Below, piece after piece: positions 37,603-46,564 of a DNA stretch of 64,000 nt. The notes below the pieces were generated by a model, which did no database searches, was not told the origin of the DNA, and was given only the letters and a program-made list of their open reading frames with translations. The position numbers and the translations under genes were made by a program. The stretch's first letter is position 1. Each line of letters begins with the position of its first letter. Origin of the DNA: Thalassotalea sp. PS06 (GTDB lineage Bacteria > Pseudomonadota > Gammaproteobacteria > Enterobacterales > Alteromonadaceae); the NCBI RefSeq assembly GCF_007197775.1, contig NZ_CP041638.1:3224001-3288000 (forward strand). The letters run 5' to 3'.

Positions 37603-39135
37603 ATGTCTGAATTAAATATCGTTTCCGGACAATTATCACTTGCCGATTTGCGTCGAGTTAGCCGTGAAGCGGTGAAAATTAAGCTTGATGCAAGCTGCTT
37701 TGATGCAATCAACAAGAGTGCCGAAGCCGTTCAAAAAGTTATCCGTGAAGACAAAGTGGTTTATGGGATTAACACCGGTTTTGGTTTGTTAGCCAACACC
37801 CGCATCAAGACCGAAGAGTTGGAATTGCTTCAGCGCTCTATCGTGTTGAGCCATGCGGCTGGTTTTGGCGAGCCAATGGACGAAGCTACCGTTCGCTTGA
37901 TGATGGTATTGAAAATCAATTCCCTATCACGTGGCTTTTCTGGTATTCGATTATCGGTTATTGAAGCCTTGATTAGCCTAATCAATGCTGAGGTTTACCC
38001 CTATGTGCCTAAGCAAGGTAGTGTTGGCGCGTCAGGCGATTTAGCACCGTTATCGCATATGGTACTACCGTTACTTGGCGAAGGTGAAGTCATTCACAAA
38101 GGCCAGGTGATCAGCGCTGCTAAAGGCCTGAAAATTGCTGGTTTAACACCGGTTACTCTGGCGGCAAAAGAAGGTCTGGCGCTGCTTAATGGTACGCAGG
38201 CGTCAACCGCATTTGCTCTTGAAGGTTTATTCCTTGCGGAAGATTTATACGCTTCAAGCACTATGGTTGGTGCGATGAGTGTTGAAGCGGCGATGGGCTC
38301 GCGTGCGCCATTTGATCACCGCGTCCATGCAATACGCGGTCAGAAAGGTCAAATCGATGCGGCAGAGGCTTACCGCGCCATGTTAGGTGAAACCTCAGAA
38401 ATTGCCCAATCGCATATTGATTGTGAAAAGGTACAAGACCCTTATTCGCTTCGCTGTCAGCCTCAGGTTATGGGCGCATGTTTGACGCAAATCCGCCAGG
38501 CCGCGCAAGTATTGTTGGTAGAAGCCAACGGTGTTACCGATAACCCTCTGGTATTCGCTGATGATGGCGATTTCATCTCAGGTGGTAACTTCCACGCAGA
38601 GCCTGTAGCGATGGCCGCGGATAATCTGGCGATTGCGATCAGTGAAATCGGCGCACTATCTGAGCGTCGTATGGCGCTTCTAATCGACGCCAGCTTAAGT
38701 AAGCTTCCAGCATTCTTGGTAGAAAATGGCGGTGTAAACTCCGGTTTTATGATTGCGCAGGTTACATCAGCGGCTCTTGCCTCTGAAAATAAAACCCTGG
38801 CGCATCCTGCTTCCGTTGATAGCATGCCAACCTCAGCGAACCAGGAAGATCACGTATCGATGGCAGCATTTGCAGGTCGTCGTCTGGCCGATATGGCAAA
38901 TAACACCTTAGGTGTTATCGCCGTTGAGTTTTTAGCGGCGGCACAAGGCCTGGATTTCAGAAAGCCACTGAAAGCGTCTGATAATGTCGAGAAAGCCAAG
39001 GCAACGTTGCGAGAAAAAGTTGCCTACTACGATAAAGATCGCTACTTCGCACCTGATATCGAAGCGGCGAGTCAGTTATTGGCAAGCGCCTTTGCTCACG
39101 ATTTAATGCCAACCAATACCCTGCCTAGCGTGTAA
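37603..39135 (+). CDS. hutH: Histidine ammonia-lyase HutH
   Basis: HutH removes ammonia from histidine to give urocanate, the first step of the pathway and the source of the HutC inducer. The 510-residue protein carries the A143-S144-G145 triad in [14 protein letters not shown], which cyclises to the MIO electrophile. Other family parts are YGINTGFG near 54-61, [11 protein letters not shown] and [26 protein letters not shown] ribosome-binding site precedes the ATG. It is the last gene of the operon and is followed by a strong terminator, so hutI and any hutG must be made elsewhere. Confidence 0.97.
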   Translation: MSELNIVSGQLSLADLRRVSREAVKIKLDASCFDAINKSAEAVQKVIREDKVVYGINTGFGLLANTRIKTEELELLQRSIVLSHAAGFGEPMDEATVRLMMVLKINSLSRGFSGIRLSVIEALISLINAEVYPYVPKQGSVGASGDLAPLSHMVLPLLGEGEVIHKGQVISAAKGLKIAGLTPVTLAAKEGLALLNGTQASTAFALEGLFLAEDLYASSTMVGAMSVEAAMGSRAPFDHRVHAIRGQKGQIDAAEAYRAMLGETSEIAQSHIDCEKVQDPYSLRCQPQVMGACLTQIRQAAQVLLVEANGVTDNPLVFADDGDFISGGNFHAEPVAMAADNLAIAISEIGALSERRMALLIDASLSKLPAFLVENGGVNSGFMIAQVTSAALASENKTLAHPASVDSMPTSANQEDHVSMAAFAGRRLADMANNTLGVIAVEFLAAAQGLDFRKPLKASDNVEKAKATLREKVAYYDKDRYFAPDIEAASQLLASAFAHDLMPTNTLPSV

Positions 39136-39153
39136 AGGTTGCATCAAGATTGA

Positions 39154-39182
39154 AGAAGCCCGGTTTTATGCCGGGCTTTTTT
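39154..39182 (+). terminator. Terminator of the hutCUH operon
   Basis: AAGCCCGG (39156-39163) pairs with CCGGGCTT (39171-39178) and is followed by a T-run. It lies 20 bases after the hutH stop codon. Confidence 0.9.
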
Positions 39183-39314
39183 GTATGAGTGTAAGAAGAG
39201 CGACTACTACCCTCCTCCTTCAAACGAAATATTCTACTTGATCGAAATTAGGGACCCACACAAAATCACGAATTCAAAAATTGGAGAGCTTAGATAAAAT
39301 TTGAGGTCAGGTTT

Positions 39315-39361
39315 GGGACACCCACATTCTTTGCCACAATAAAGTTGGGTGTCCTCAATTC
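39315..39361. repeat. Inverted GGGACACCCAC / TTGGGTGTCC pair left of GNAT gene
   Basis: GGGACACCCAC at 39315-39325 and TTGGGTGTCCTCAATT at 39345-39360 face each other around a 19-base centre. They lie just downstream of the minus-strand GNAT gene; a degenerate GGGACCCACAC is at 39250. They belong to the dispersed GTGGGTGTCC family. Confidence 0.65.
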
Positions 39362-39373
39362 AGATATTGATAA

Positions 39374-39874
39374 TCAGCGGAGGATATTTGTCATTTGTAC
39401 CGATTCCAGAGTCGTGCCATTTTGAGTGGTAAACACACTTCGACCAATTTCAGAAAAGCCATGTCGTTTGTAAAAATTGACAGCATTTAATGACGAATCT
39501 AAAGCCAAAACATCAAGGTTTTTATCTTTGGCTTGCTGCAGCAAAAAATGCATCATTTTTTCACCAACCTTTTGCCCCGAAAAATCAGGGTGCACAAACA
39601 ACGCCATTAGTTTGCTGTTGGCGATGTCTAAAATTCCAAAGGCGATAATCTGTTTCTCACGTGCCAAAACATATTGCTGATAGCCGTTACTTTGATTTTC
39701 CATAAATCGTTCTGGCCTCGGACATCCAGCCCAACCTTCAAGCTGCTCTTCGGTATAAGCGTTGCGGCACAACCTTGTTGCAGATAGGCGAAAAAGCTCA
39801 TCCATTTCTGGATAATCATCGGGTTTTGCTTCGCGGATCATTACCTTCAACTCTTTGGTTCCTATTGCAGACAT
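39374..39874 (-). CDS. GNAT-family N-acetyltransferase
   Basis: The 166-residue protein is a complete GNAT enzyme. It begins MIREAKPDDYPEMDELFRLS after an 11-residue extension; the acetyl-CoA loop is HPDFSGQKVGEKMMHFLL, and the end carries SSLNAVNFYKRHGF. The ATG at 39841 has GAAGGT before it and is an alternative start to the ATG at 39874. The closest type is the PanM/YafP-like small-molecule group; the substrate is unknown. It is bracketed by GTGGGTGTCC repeats on both sides, so it may have arrived as a small cassette. Confidence 0.88.
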   Translation of the reverse strand: MSAIGTKELKVMIREAKPDDYPEMDELFRLSATRLCRNAYTEEQLEGWAGCPRPERFMENQSNGYQQYVLAREKQIIAFGILDIANSKLMALFVHPDFSGQKVGEKMMHFLLQQAKDKNLDVLALDSSLNAVNFYKRHGFSEIGRSVFTTQNGTTLESVQMTNILR

Positions 39875-39889
39875 AATGACCTATTTTAA

Positions 39890-39994
39890 GGACACCCACA
39901 AATCTGCATCATTCATCTCGTGAGGAATATTAATCAAGGCCGGTTAAATCAATACATGGGTGTCCCGAATTGAAAATCTGTGGGTGTCCAAATT
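39890..39994. repeat. GTGGGTGTCC-type repeats right of GNAT gene
   Basis: GGACACCCACA at 39890-39900 faces ATGGGTGTCCCGAATT (about 39956-39971) and GTGGGTGTCCAAATT (39980-39994). They lie upstream of the minus-strand GNAT gene, mirroring the pair on its other side. Confidence 0.65.
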
Positions 39995-40125
39995 CATTTA
40001 ATCTTGTGGCGTTATTTTAATCTTGTTAGGGTAACTATCGTTTATAAAGAGATCGAAAAAGAGTTGTTAACTTGGGCAGAGGAAATGGCCGGGTTTCCGA
40101 TCCAAGAATAGATGTAAGGAACATA

Positions 40126-40623
40126 ATGAAAGACGACAATGTATACCACGCGCCTGAAAGTGATCTAAATTCCACTCCACAGAGCTTATCTCTTGAACAA
40201 TACCGCAAAAACCTAATTCCTAAGTGGATTAAAGTCTTTGGCTGGCTCTTTATTGTCATGGGCGTCTTGGTGCCATTGGTCGGTATTTTTGCTTTGGTTA
40301 CCCAGCGAGTAGGGTCTTTTTCTCTTTATGGACTAGAAGCGGTAGGAGCTATTTATTCATCATTAGCTCTGGTAGTTCTTGCTTTGTATGTCGCCCATAG
40401 TATTTGTGCCTATGGCCTGTTATTTGGAAAATCCTGGGGAATTAATGCCTGTATCCCATTAGCTTACCTAAGTATTGCTATCTGTATTTTTACTATGTTT
40501 ACCGGCTCGGAAACCTTGATTCGATTGGAGCTTGCGGCCCTTATTCCTTACGTGATGAAATTACAAAAACTCAAAATTCAATGGCAGGGTACTGAACAAG
40601 TTTCTGCAGCCGTTTCGACATAG
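40126..40623 (+). CDS. Four-helix membrane protein of unknown function
   Basis: The 165-residue protein begins MKDDNVYHAPESDLN, an N-terminus of the 'Y-x-A-P-x-S-x-L' kind seen in many small polytopic membrane proteins. Four hydrophobic helices follow (FGWLFIVMGVLVPLVGIF, AIYSSLALVVLALYVAH, then two more), and the tail is polar. The ATG at 40126 has TAAGGAAC upstream; an earlier start at 40072 would add 18 implausible residues. It ends 10 bases before the cyclotransferase gene, so the two are probably co-transcribed. I do not recognise a precise family. Confidence 0.78.
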   Translation: MKDDNVYHAPESDLNSTPQSLSLEQYRKNLIPKWIKVFGWLFIVMGVLVPLVGIFALVTQRVGSFSLYGLEAVGAIYSSLALVVLALYVAHSICAYGLLFGKSWGINACIPLAYLSIAICIFTMFTGSETLIRLELAALIPYVMKLQKLKIQWQGTEQVSAAVST

Positions 40624-40633
40624 GCGAAGTTAT

Positions 40634-41128
40634 ATGTATTACTTCGCATACGGCTCAAATATGTCCATCGCCCGTTTAAGTGCCAGAGTACCAAGTGCCA
40701 AAGTCATCGGTACCTGCACTCTTGCACAACATGATTTGCGCTTTCATAAAGCCAGTCATGATGGTTCGGGGAAATGTGATGCCCATTATACCGGTGAGGA
40801 CGACGATAAAATTTATGGTGTTCTGTTTGATATAAACCCAGCTGAAAAACCGGATTTAGACTGGGTTGAAGGGGTTGGCAAAGGTTACGACATTAAAGAG
40901 GTCGTGATCACCGACAGTTCGGGACAGAAACAATCCGCATTCACCTATGTGGCAACGGATATTGATGCAACTATGCTCCCATACTTTTGGTATCGAAATC
41001 ATGTGTTAGTTGGCGCTAGAGAGGCCAATCTGCCAGCCTCTTATGTCGACAGGAAAATTTCCAATACTAATGCGATAGATGATCCAGATTTAGAGCGAAA
41101 TGCCCGAGAATTCGCCATTCATGATTAA
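40634..41128 (+). CDS. Gamma-glutamylcyclotransferase-like (AIG2/GGCT) protein
   Basis: The 164-residue protein opens with YYFAYGSNMS, the nucleotide-like loop that defines the GGCT fold, and has the conserved Glu region GVLFDINPAEKPDLDWVEG. Enzymes of this fold release 5-oxoproline from gamma-glutamyl amino acids or amines; the true substrate is not set by the sequence. The segment AFTYVATDID and the PYFWYRNHVLVGARE helix are typical of the group. It follows the small membrane protein gene at 10 bases. The two minus-strand neighbours are unrelated. Confidence 0.88.
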   Translation: MYYFAYGSNMSIARLSARVPSAKVIGTCTLAQHDLRFHKASHDGSGKCDAHYTGEDDDKIYGVLFDINPAEKPDLDWVEGVGKGYDIKEVVITDSSGQKQSAFTYVATDIDATMLPYFWYRNHVLVGAREANLPASYVDRKISNTNAIDDPDLERNAREFAIHD

Positions 41129-41155
41129 CCATCGAGCATCCCTATCAGATCAAAA

Positions 41156-41962
41156 TTATACAACTTCAAACATATACAAAGTGACCATGGAAACCGTGTT
41201 GTTGAACATATGAATAAAGGTAGGTACGTATAGATTCCCGGTTTTCATTCTTGAATAACCCAGCAACAATGCCAGAGAAAACACCATGGTCAGTTCAATG
41301 GCATTGTATTGCCCATGAATAAGAGTGAATACTAAAGACGTAATCAGCAATGTCCCCCACTTACCTATCGGGGTATTTTCAAGTCTGCCAAACATAAAAC
41401 CGCGAAATACAATTTCTTCAAAAATCGGCGCAACAATACATATTGCGAAAAACAATAACCAAATATTGTCGGTTGTCTCTTTCAGGCCAACCATAAACTG
41501 CGGCGTTTCAATCTCTATCGTTGCATTTATCACCCACCAAATTCCGATAAATACCGCGGTAACTATTCCCCAAGTTAATAGCTGTGAAGCCCCTGTTGAA
41601 GAACGCAGTCCTATCAAGGCTAATTTATCGGTCACCGGAGTCAGATTTATCGCCCAATAAACCACAGGGAGAGTCACTATCGCCACACCAATGCCTAGCA
41701 TGGCGGTAACATCACCATCGACAATCCAGGTTTCAATATCAGGTATTTCTAAAAACGCACCCGCGTAAATACCCACAAACAGCGATAAAATAAGCGAAGG
41801 CACGTAAAAAACCAGCATCCAGCCAAAGGTGGTAAACACATATTTGCCTTTTGTCAGGAGTTGAGTATTGGCAGAATCCTCAGGTTCTTGATGTGTGAAT
41901 GTTTGCTTTTCCATCAATGGCTCGTCCGCATTCGTTGTAAATTCTTCATTCATTGTTTTCAT
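41156..41962 (-). CDS. CPBP-family intramembrane glutamic endopeptidase
   Basis: The 268-residue protein has a 40-residue polar N-terminus and about seven to eight membrane helices. The CPBP (Rce1/Abi) active-site motifs are intact: EEIVFR with E182, E183 and R187, FTLIH with H216, and HMFNN with H251 and N255. Such proteases cleave membrane-embedded or prenylated substrates, and in bacteria some modify bacteriocins or stress regulators. No peptide-bacteriocin gene is adjacent, so its substrate is open. It converges on the cyclotransferase gene with 27 bases between stops. Confidence 0.9.
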   Translation of the reverse strand: MKTMNEEFTTNADEPLMEKQTFTHQEPEDSANTQLLTKGKYVFTTFGWMLVFYVPSLILSLFVGIYAGAFLEIPDIETWIVDGDVTAMLGIGVAIVTLPVVYWAINLTPVTDKLALIGLRSSTGASQLLTWGIVTAVFIGIWWVINATIEIETPQFMVGLKETTDNIWLLFFAICIVAPIFEEIVFRGFMFGRLENTPIGKWGTLLITSLVFTLIHGQYNAIELTMVFSLALLLGYSRMKTGNLYVPTFIHMFNNTVSMVTLYMFEVV

Positions 41963-42228
41963 CCTTGAAATAAAAAGTCCTCAACCAGTATAAACAAAGT
42001 TACCAGTAAATGGTTAGTCCCTGTTTTATCGAGCATTTAATTAGGGAACGTGGTCGATATATGCCAATATTTATACCCCATTCGGGAATCACGCACTGAC
42101 ATAATATGTCGCATTTTAAATTTATCCCTGCTATAGTGGTTAACATTCTGGTTACAAGGGATGGCTAAATTAAACCCGATTTATGCCGCAAACTACCGGA
42201 ATGATTACGCATAAGGAGGTAAGCATTG

Positions 42229-42678
42229 ATGGAAAATAATGTCTTGGTCTGGGGTGGTCTTGGACTGTTAATGATGTTACTGGAAATTATCATTCCAGGT
42301 GGGGTTGTCATATTTCTTGGCATCTCTGCCGTTATTGTTGCTCTATCCCTGCAGTTTGGTTTAATCGACCATTGGGTTCATGCGTTTACCATGTGGTTCA
42401 TCTTATCTTTATTACTGCTATTACTGTTTCGCAACGTCACTCAAAAAATGGTGGGTGGCGATACCCGCATCGACAACACGGATGAAGAATTGGATATGTT
42501 CGGTGCCGAAGTAGAAGTAGTGGAAACCATAGGTCCTGGCAATCGTAAAGGCCGGGTCATGTTTCAAGGCTCAAGCTGGACGGCTCTGGGCGACGGTAGC
42601 GAAATCAAACCAGGCGAAGCCGCCAAAGTTATCTGCCGGGAGAACATTTCCCTGGTCGTTGAGCGAGTGGAATCTTAA
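42229..42678 (+). CDS. NfeD-family membrane protein
   Basis: The 149-residue protein has two or three N-terminal membrane helices and a C-terminal OB-fold NfeD domain (MFGAEVEVVETIGPGNRKGRVMFQGSSWTALGDGSEIKPGEAAKVI). NfeD proteins pair with SPFH proteins and are thought to organise membrane microdomains. The TTG at 42226 is rejected: AAGGAGGT ends 8 bases before the ATG at 42229. It is the short type, without the serine-protease domain. It heads a three-gene operon with two SPFH genes. Confidence 0.92.
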   Translation: MENNVLVWGGLGLLMMLLEIIIPGGVVIFLGISAVIVALSLQFGLIDHWVHAFTMWFILSLLLLLLFRNVTQKMVGGDTRIDNTDEELDMFGAEVEVVETIGPGNRKGRVMFQGSSWTALGDGSEIKPGEAAKVICRENISLVVERVES

Positions 42679-42714
42679 TCGCTAATTCAAATTAATTAGT
42701 ACAAGGAGTATCTA

Positions 42715-43632
42715 GTGTTAGCAATTTTTACTTTTACCCTGTTAGCGGTGCTGTTTATATTATTTAAACTCATCCTGATAGTAGAAATGCGCGAAGTCTG
42801 CGTTATCGAACGCCTCGGAAAGTTCCGCGCGGTGATGCAACCAGGCATCCATTTCCTAATTCCTTTTTTTGATCGTGTTGCCTATCGCCACGAAACCCGT
42901 GAACAGGTTTTAGACATCCCAGCGCAAAGCTGTATTTCTAAAGACAATATTCAAATTGATGTAGATGGATTGGTTTACATCAAAGTCATGGACGGCGCTA
43001 AAGCCAGTTACGGTATCGAAGATTATCGTCGCGCCAGCGTAAATCTGGCACAAACCACGATGCGCTCGGAAATCGGTAAACTTAATTTAAGCCAGACATT
43101 CAGCGAGCGTGACACCCTAAACGAGACCATTGTTCGTGAGATTGACAAAGCATCGGATCCGTGGGGCATTAAAGTATTACGTTATGAGGTTCGTAATATT
43201 ACCCCGTCGTTAAACGTGATTCATACGCTTGAAAAACAAATGGAAGCAGAGCGTAAAAAGCGTGCGGAAATTACCCTGGCCAATGCGGAGAGAGATTCGG
43301 TTATTAACCTTTCTGAAGGACAGCGCCAGCACGCGATAAACTTATCGGAAGGTGACAAACAAAAGCAGATTAACGAAGCTGAAGGTCGGGCTCAGGAGAT
43401 TGAAATCATTGCAGACGCTACAGCTAATGGTATGGGGTTAATTGCTCAGGCCGCTAAGCAACCTTGTGGTGACGAAGCGATCAAAATGCGACTTATGCAG
43501 GCCTTTATCCAACAAACTGGCGACATCATTAATGAAGCCGATGTTTCTATCATGCCAACAGAAATCGCCAAACTTGAGGGTTTCTTCAAAGGCATGGATA
43601 ACGTCACGGCTAACGTGCAGGGAGGTAAATAA
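42715..43632 (+). CDS. SPFH/band-7 (stomatin/QmcA-type) protein, first paralogue
   Basis: The 305-residue protein has one N-terminal membrane helix, then the SPFH domain (VCVIERLGKFRAVMQPGIHFLIPFFDRVAYRHETREQVLDIP) and a long C-terminal coiled coil (EKQMEAERKKRAEITLANAERD). It should assemble into large membrane rings and act as a scaffold with NfeD. The start is GTG with AAGGAG upstream. The stop shares a base with the next ATG (TAATG), so the two SPFH genes are translationally coupled. The second gene is a clear paralogue. Confidence 0.93.
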   Translation: MLAIFTFTLLAVLFILFKLILIVEMREVCVIERLGKFRAVMQPGIHFLIPFFDRVAYRHETREQVLDIPAQSCISKDNIQIDVDGLVYIKVMDGAKASYGIEDYRRASVNLAQTTMRSEIGKLNLSQTFSERDTLNETIVREIDKASDPWGIKVLRYEVRNITPSLNVIHTLEKQMEAERKKRAEITLANAERDSVINLSEGQRQHAINLSEGDKQKQINEAEGRAQEIEIIADATANGMGLIAQAAKQPCGDEAIKMRLMQAFIQQTGDIINEADVSIMPTEIAKLEGFFKGMDNVTANVQGGK

Positions 43633-44579
43633 TGGATATTCAAAATATTGCACCTATGGATGGTCTGGTAATGATTATCTGGGGCGTGTTGTTCCTCATT
43701 TTAATCATCAAGTTTTTTCAGTCAATTCGCCTGGTACCTACAAAATCCGCGTATATTGTTGAGCGTTTAGGTAAATATCATTGCACGCTGGAAGCCGGCT
43801 TTCACGCCCTGCTACCGTTTATTGACCGTGTTGCCTACATTCAGGATTTAAAAGAAGAAACCATCGATGTACCACCGCAGGAGTGCTTCTCTAAAGATGA
43901 GGTCAATGTTGAAGTCGACGGTGTTATCTATATCTCGGTTACCGATCCGGTTAAAGCCAGTTATGGGATTACCGATTATCGATTCGCCGCCATGCAGTTA
44001 GCACAAACCACCACTCGTTCGGTGATCGGCACGTTGGAGCTGGATCGCACCTTTGAGGAACGTGACCTTATCAGTGCAAAAGTGGTAGAAGTGTTAGATT
44101 CTGCCGGAGAAAGCTGGGGTATTAGAGTTCACCGTTATGAAATTAAGAATATTTCGCCACCGCAAACGGTAAAAAATGCCATGGAGATGCAGGTTAATGC
44201 TGAACGTGAGCGCCGGGCAATTTTGGCCAAAAGTGAAGGTGATAAGCAGAGTCTGATCAATCGTTCTGAAGGTATTATGCGCGAAACCATCAACGTTTCT
44301 GAAGGTGAAAAACAACGTCGCATCAATGCCGCCGAAGGTAAAGCCTCAGAAATTATGGCGCTTGCCCGAGCAACCAGTGAATCCATTACTAAGGTTGCCC
44401 AGGTAATTAACCAGGAAGGCGGCCAGCAGGCATTGGAAATGCAACTTAGTGAGCAATACCTTGCCCAGTTTAAGGGACTAAGTAAGGCGAACAACAAGGT
44501 TATCCTTCCAGCCAACCTGATGGATTATCAGCAATGGATGGATTCGATTGGCTTAAACAGCACAAAGCAAACAGGTTAA
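43632..44579 (+). CDS. SPFH/band-7 (stomatin/QmcA-type) protein, second paralogue
   Basis: The 315-residue protein repeats the layout of its upstream paralogue: N-terminal helix (MIIWGVLFLILIIKFF), SPFH domain (SAYIVERLGKYHCTLEAGFHALLPFIDRVAYIQDLKEETIDVP) and a coiled coil with repeated SEG-K-Q/R blocks (KSEGDKQSLINRSEG, VSEGEKQRRINAAEG). Tandem stomatins could form mixed rings. It ends with a distinct tail (LPANLMDYQQWMDSIGLN). A strong terminator follows 30 bases later. Confidence 0.93.
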   Translation: MDIQNIAPMDGLVMIIWGVLFLILIIKFFQSIRLVPTKSAYIVERLGKYHCTLEAGFHALLPFIDRVAYIQDLKEETIDVPPQECFSKDEVNVEVDGVIYISVTDPVKASYGITDYRFAAMQLAQTTTRSVIGTLELDRTFEERDLISAKVVEVLDSAGESWGIRVHRYEIKNISPPQTVKNAMEMQVNAERERRAILAKSEGDKQSLINRSEGIMRETINVSEGEKQRRINAAEGKASEIMALARATSESITKVAQVINQEGGQQALEMQLSEQYLAQFKGLSKANNKVILPANLMDYQQWMDSIGLNSTKQTG

Positions 44580-44608
44580 TGTCTAATCGATAAATTTAAC
44601 CAGACATT

Positions 44609-44635
44609 AAAAAAGCGCCTTTAAGGCGCTTTTTT
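44609..44635. terminator. Bidirectional terminator
   Basis: AAAAAAGCGCC and GGCGCTTTTTT flank a TTTAA-like loop. It ends the NfeD-SPFH operon on the plus strand and can equally end the minus-strand YcxB operon, whose last stop is 28 bases away. Confidence 0.88.
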
Positions 44636-44662
44636 CTTGCTCTATCAACAACATAGTCACGA

Positions 44663-45160
44663 TTAGCTTAGCGGCAAATGTTGCAATAGAAATTGCCAGC
44701 TGTCATCCTCAAAATGCGATTTTGAGAAGTAATGACGCGCACCATCGTCCGTGGTTAGAACCAACCCAAGCGGTGTTTGCTGATGAGCTTTTATCTGCGA
44801 CCATTGATAACTCAGCGTCTGCTTGCCACCTTGCCAGGAAATAGATTCCTGGCTCATGGTCATCTCGATTTGATGACCATAATTTCTCGATAACATCTGC
44901 CGTGTCACCCACCAACCTCGGGCATAAATCTGGCTTAAAATTTCAATCACCGCAAGGATAATAAAGAAAGCTCCCAGGTGTTTACTCATCCCTTCCACGT
45001 TAAGTTGAATAATTAACCCGGCAATCATCAATAAGATGAAAGCCTTCGCATACTTTTGCAGGAAAGATTGCTTTACCTCGATACGCGATTGCTCAAAACA
45101 CTCGCCTAGGTATTTTTTATCCAATTCAAAGCTTACAGTGAATTCTTGTTTCTCAGACAT
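44663..45160 (-). CDS. YcxB-like membrane protein
   Basis: The 165-residue protein has a short polar N-terminus, two adjacent membrane helices (FILLMIAGLIIQL and LGAFFIILAVIEILSQIY), and a beta-rich C-terminal domain (HQIEMTMSQESISWQGGKQTLSYQWSQIKA...) matching the YcxB-like/PH-type tail. No catalytic residues are visible. It is the last gene of a long minus-strand run and lies 15 bases after the sugar dehydrogenase gene. Function is unknown. Confidence 0.8.
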   Translation of the reverse strand: MSEKQEFTVSFELDKKYLGECFEQSRIEVKQSFLQKYAKAFILLMIAGLIIQLNVEGMSKHLGAFFIILAVIEILSQIYARGWWVTRQMLSRNYGHQIEMTMSQESISWQGGKQTLSYQWSQIKAHQQTPLGLVLTTDDGARHYFSKSHFEDDSWQFLLQHLPLS

Positions 45161-45175
45161 CTATAGCTACTTCGC

Positions 45176-46315
45176 TTAATTCTCAGAAACAATTTTCTTA
45201 ATGCCCTGACCGTCAATACCTAAGTAGATAAAGCCGTCAGGAGCCTGGTAAACATTACGAACCCGGCCAACGTCTTTAAAGATTTTTTCTTGCGAAACAA
45301 CCTTATCGCCATCAACTGTCAGTAACACCAGGTAATTGAATTTCATTGAACCGGCAAGCATTTTGCCTTTCCACTCTGGGTATTTATCGGAGGTAACAAA
45401 GGTTAATCCGGAAGGCGCCAGAGACGGTGTCCAGTTGATTTTCGGCTGTTCCATGCCGTCTTTTTCGGTCAGATCCGTGAACGACGTTCCGCTGTAATTA
45501 ACACCGTAACTGATAACCGGCCAGCCGTAGTTAAGACCTTTTTGAATCAGGTTAACTTCATCGCCACCTTTTGGCCCATGCTCGGTCGCCCAGATATTGC
45601 CAGTTGTCGGGTCCATTGCCATACCCTGAGGGTTACGGTGGCCATAGCTAAAAACCGCAGGTTTCGCGTCTTTGTCACCCACAAACGGGTTGTCATCAGG
45701 AATGCTGCCATCGGCTTTAATTCGGTAAATTTTACCGCTATCCAATGCCAGATTTTGCGGATTTTCATCGCGCATACCACGATCGCCGATTGAGAAAAAC
45801 AAATCGCCATTTTGATCAAATACGATGCGGCTACCATAGTGCTGGCGTTTTTCACTTTCACCTTCAGCCTTGTAAAGTACCTGCTGTTCAACCAGCTGCA
45901 TGCCATCTAACTTGGCACGCATTAGCGCCGTATTACTGCCCTCACCTTCTTCGGTGGAATAGGTGAAATATAACCAGCCATTGTTGGCATAATCAGGATC
46001 AACAACGATATCTAATAAACCGCCCTGGCCATAATCGTGAATATCCGGTAACCCTGAAATCGTCTGATCCAGTAATTTGCCATCACGAACAACTTTAATT
46101 TCACCTTCACGTTCGGTAACCAGCAAATCGCCATTAGGTAACTGCGTCATTCCCCAGGGAATATCAATACCTTCGGTTACCAATGTCGCCTTAAAGCCTG
46201 CCTGCAGTTTAGAATCTGCGATTTCTGGGCCAGAATCGGCATTAGCAATCGTTGATAGCATTGGCGATGCCAATAACGCCGCGGTGATAAGTGTTAAACC
46301 ATATTTATTCAACAT
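45176..46315 (-). CDS. PQQ-dependent aldose sugar dehydrogenase (YliI/Asd-like)
   Basis: The 379-residue protein has a signal peptide (LITAALLASPMLSTIANA) and a six-bladed beta-propeller of the soluble glucose/sorbosone dehydrogenase family. Typical parts are IPWGMTQLPNGDLLVTEREGEI, QGGLLDIVVDPDYANNGWLYFTYS, SYGHRNPQGMAMDPTTGNIWATEHGPKGGDE with the catalytic-site His, and YPEWKGKMLAGSMK. It should oxidise aldoses in the periplasm with PQQ. No pqq biosynthesis gene is in the window. It follows a small membrane protein gene at 5 bases. Confidence 0.92.
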   Translation of the reverse strand: MLNKYGLTLITAALLASPMLSTIANADSGPEIADSKLQAGFKATLVTEGIDIPWGMTQLPNGDLLVTEREGEIKVVRDGKLLDQTISGLPDIHDYGQGGLLDIVVDPDYANNGWLYFTYSTEEGEGSNTALMRAKLDGMQLVEQQVLYKAEGESEKRQHYGSRIVFDQNGDLFFSIGDRGMRDENPQNLALDSGKIYRIKADGSIPDDNPFVGDKDAKPAVFSYGHRNPQGMAMDPTTGNIWATEHGPKGGDEVNLIQKGLNYGWPVISYGVNYSGTSFTDLTEKDGMEQPKINWTPSLAPSGLTFVTSDKYPEWKGKMLAGSMKFNYLVLLTVDGDKVVSQEKIFKDVGRVRNVYQAPDGFIYLGIDGQGIKKIVSEN

Positions 46316-46320
46316 AAAAC

Positions 46321-46554
46321 CTACTTAATGTTCTGTCTGATTCTTAATTGTAAACGATACGTTAGCCAGATAACCAGTGTTGAAACCAAAGCGATACTCA
46401 GATGCACCGCAAACGCCTTGAAGGTTAGATTCTGCTGCCACAATAATCGGGTACCATTGACCGTTAACAGCATCAGATCAATGAGACTGATGTGCAGCCA
46501 GAGAATTGCGGTTAGAAGTGGCCAGCGATATTTTTCTATCTGCAATATTTTCAT
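46321..46554 (-). CDS. Small two-helix membrane protein
   Basis: The 77-residue protein has two strong hydrophobic helices (WPLLTAILWLHISLIDLML and FAVHLSIALVSTLVIWLTY) and a basic tail (RLQLRIRQNIK). It fits tightly between two genes on the same strand, with gaps of 10 and 5 bases, which supports it as real. I recognise no family. Its ATG overlaps no other gene. Confidence 0.65.
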   Translation of the reverse strand: MKILQIEKYRWPLLTAILWLHISLIDLMLLTVNGTRLLWQQNLTFKAFAVHLSIALVSTLVIWLTYRLQLRIRQNIK

Positions 46555-46564
46555 TACGGCTCTT

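Noticed and set aside
41156..41962. Bacteriocin-processing locus around the CPBP protease
   Set aside because: No small double-glycine peptide, ABC exporter or immunity gene could be read in the neighbouring gaps.
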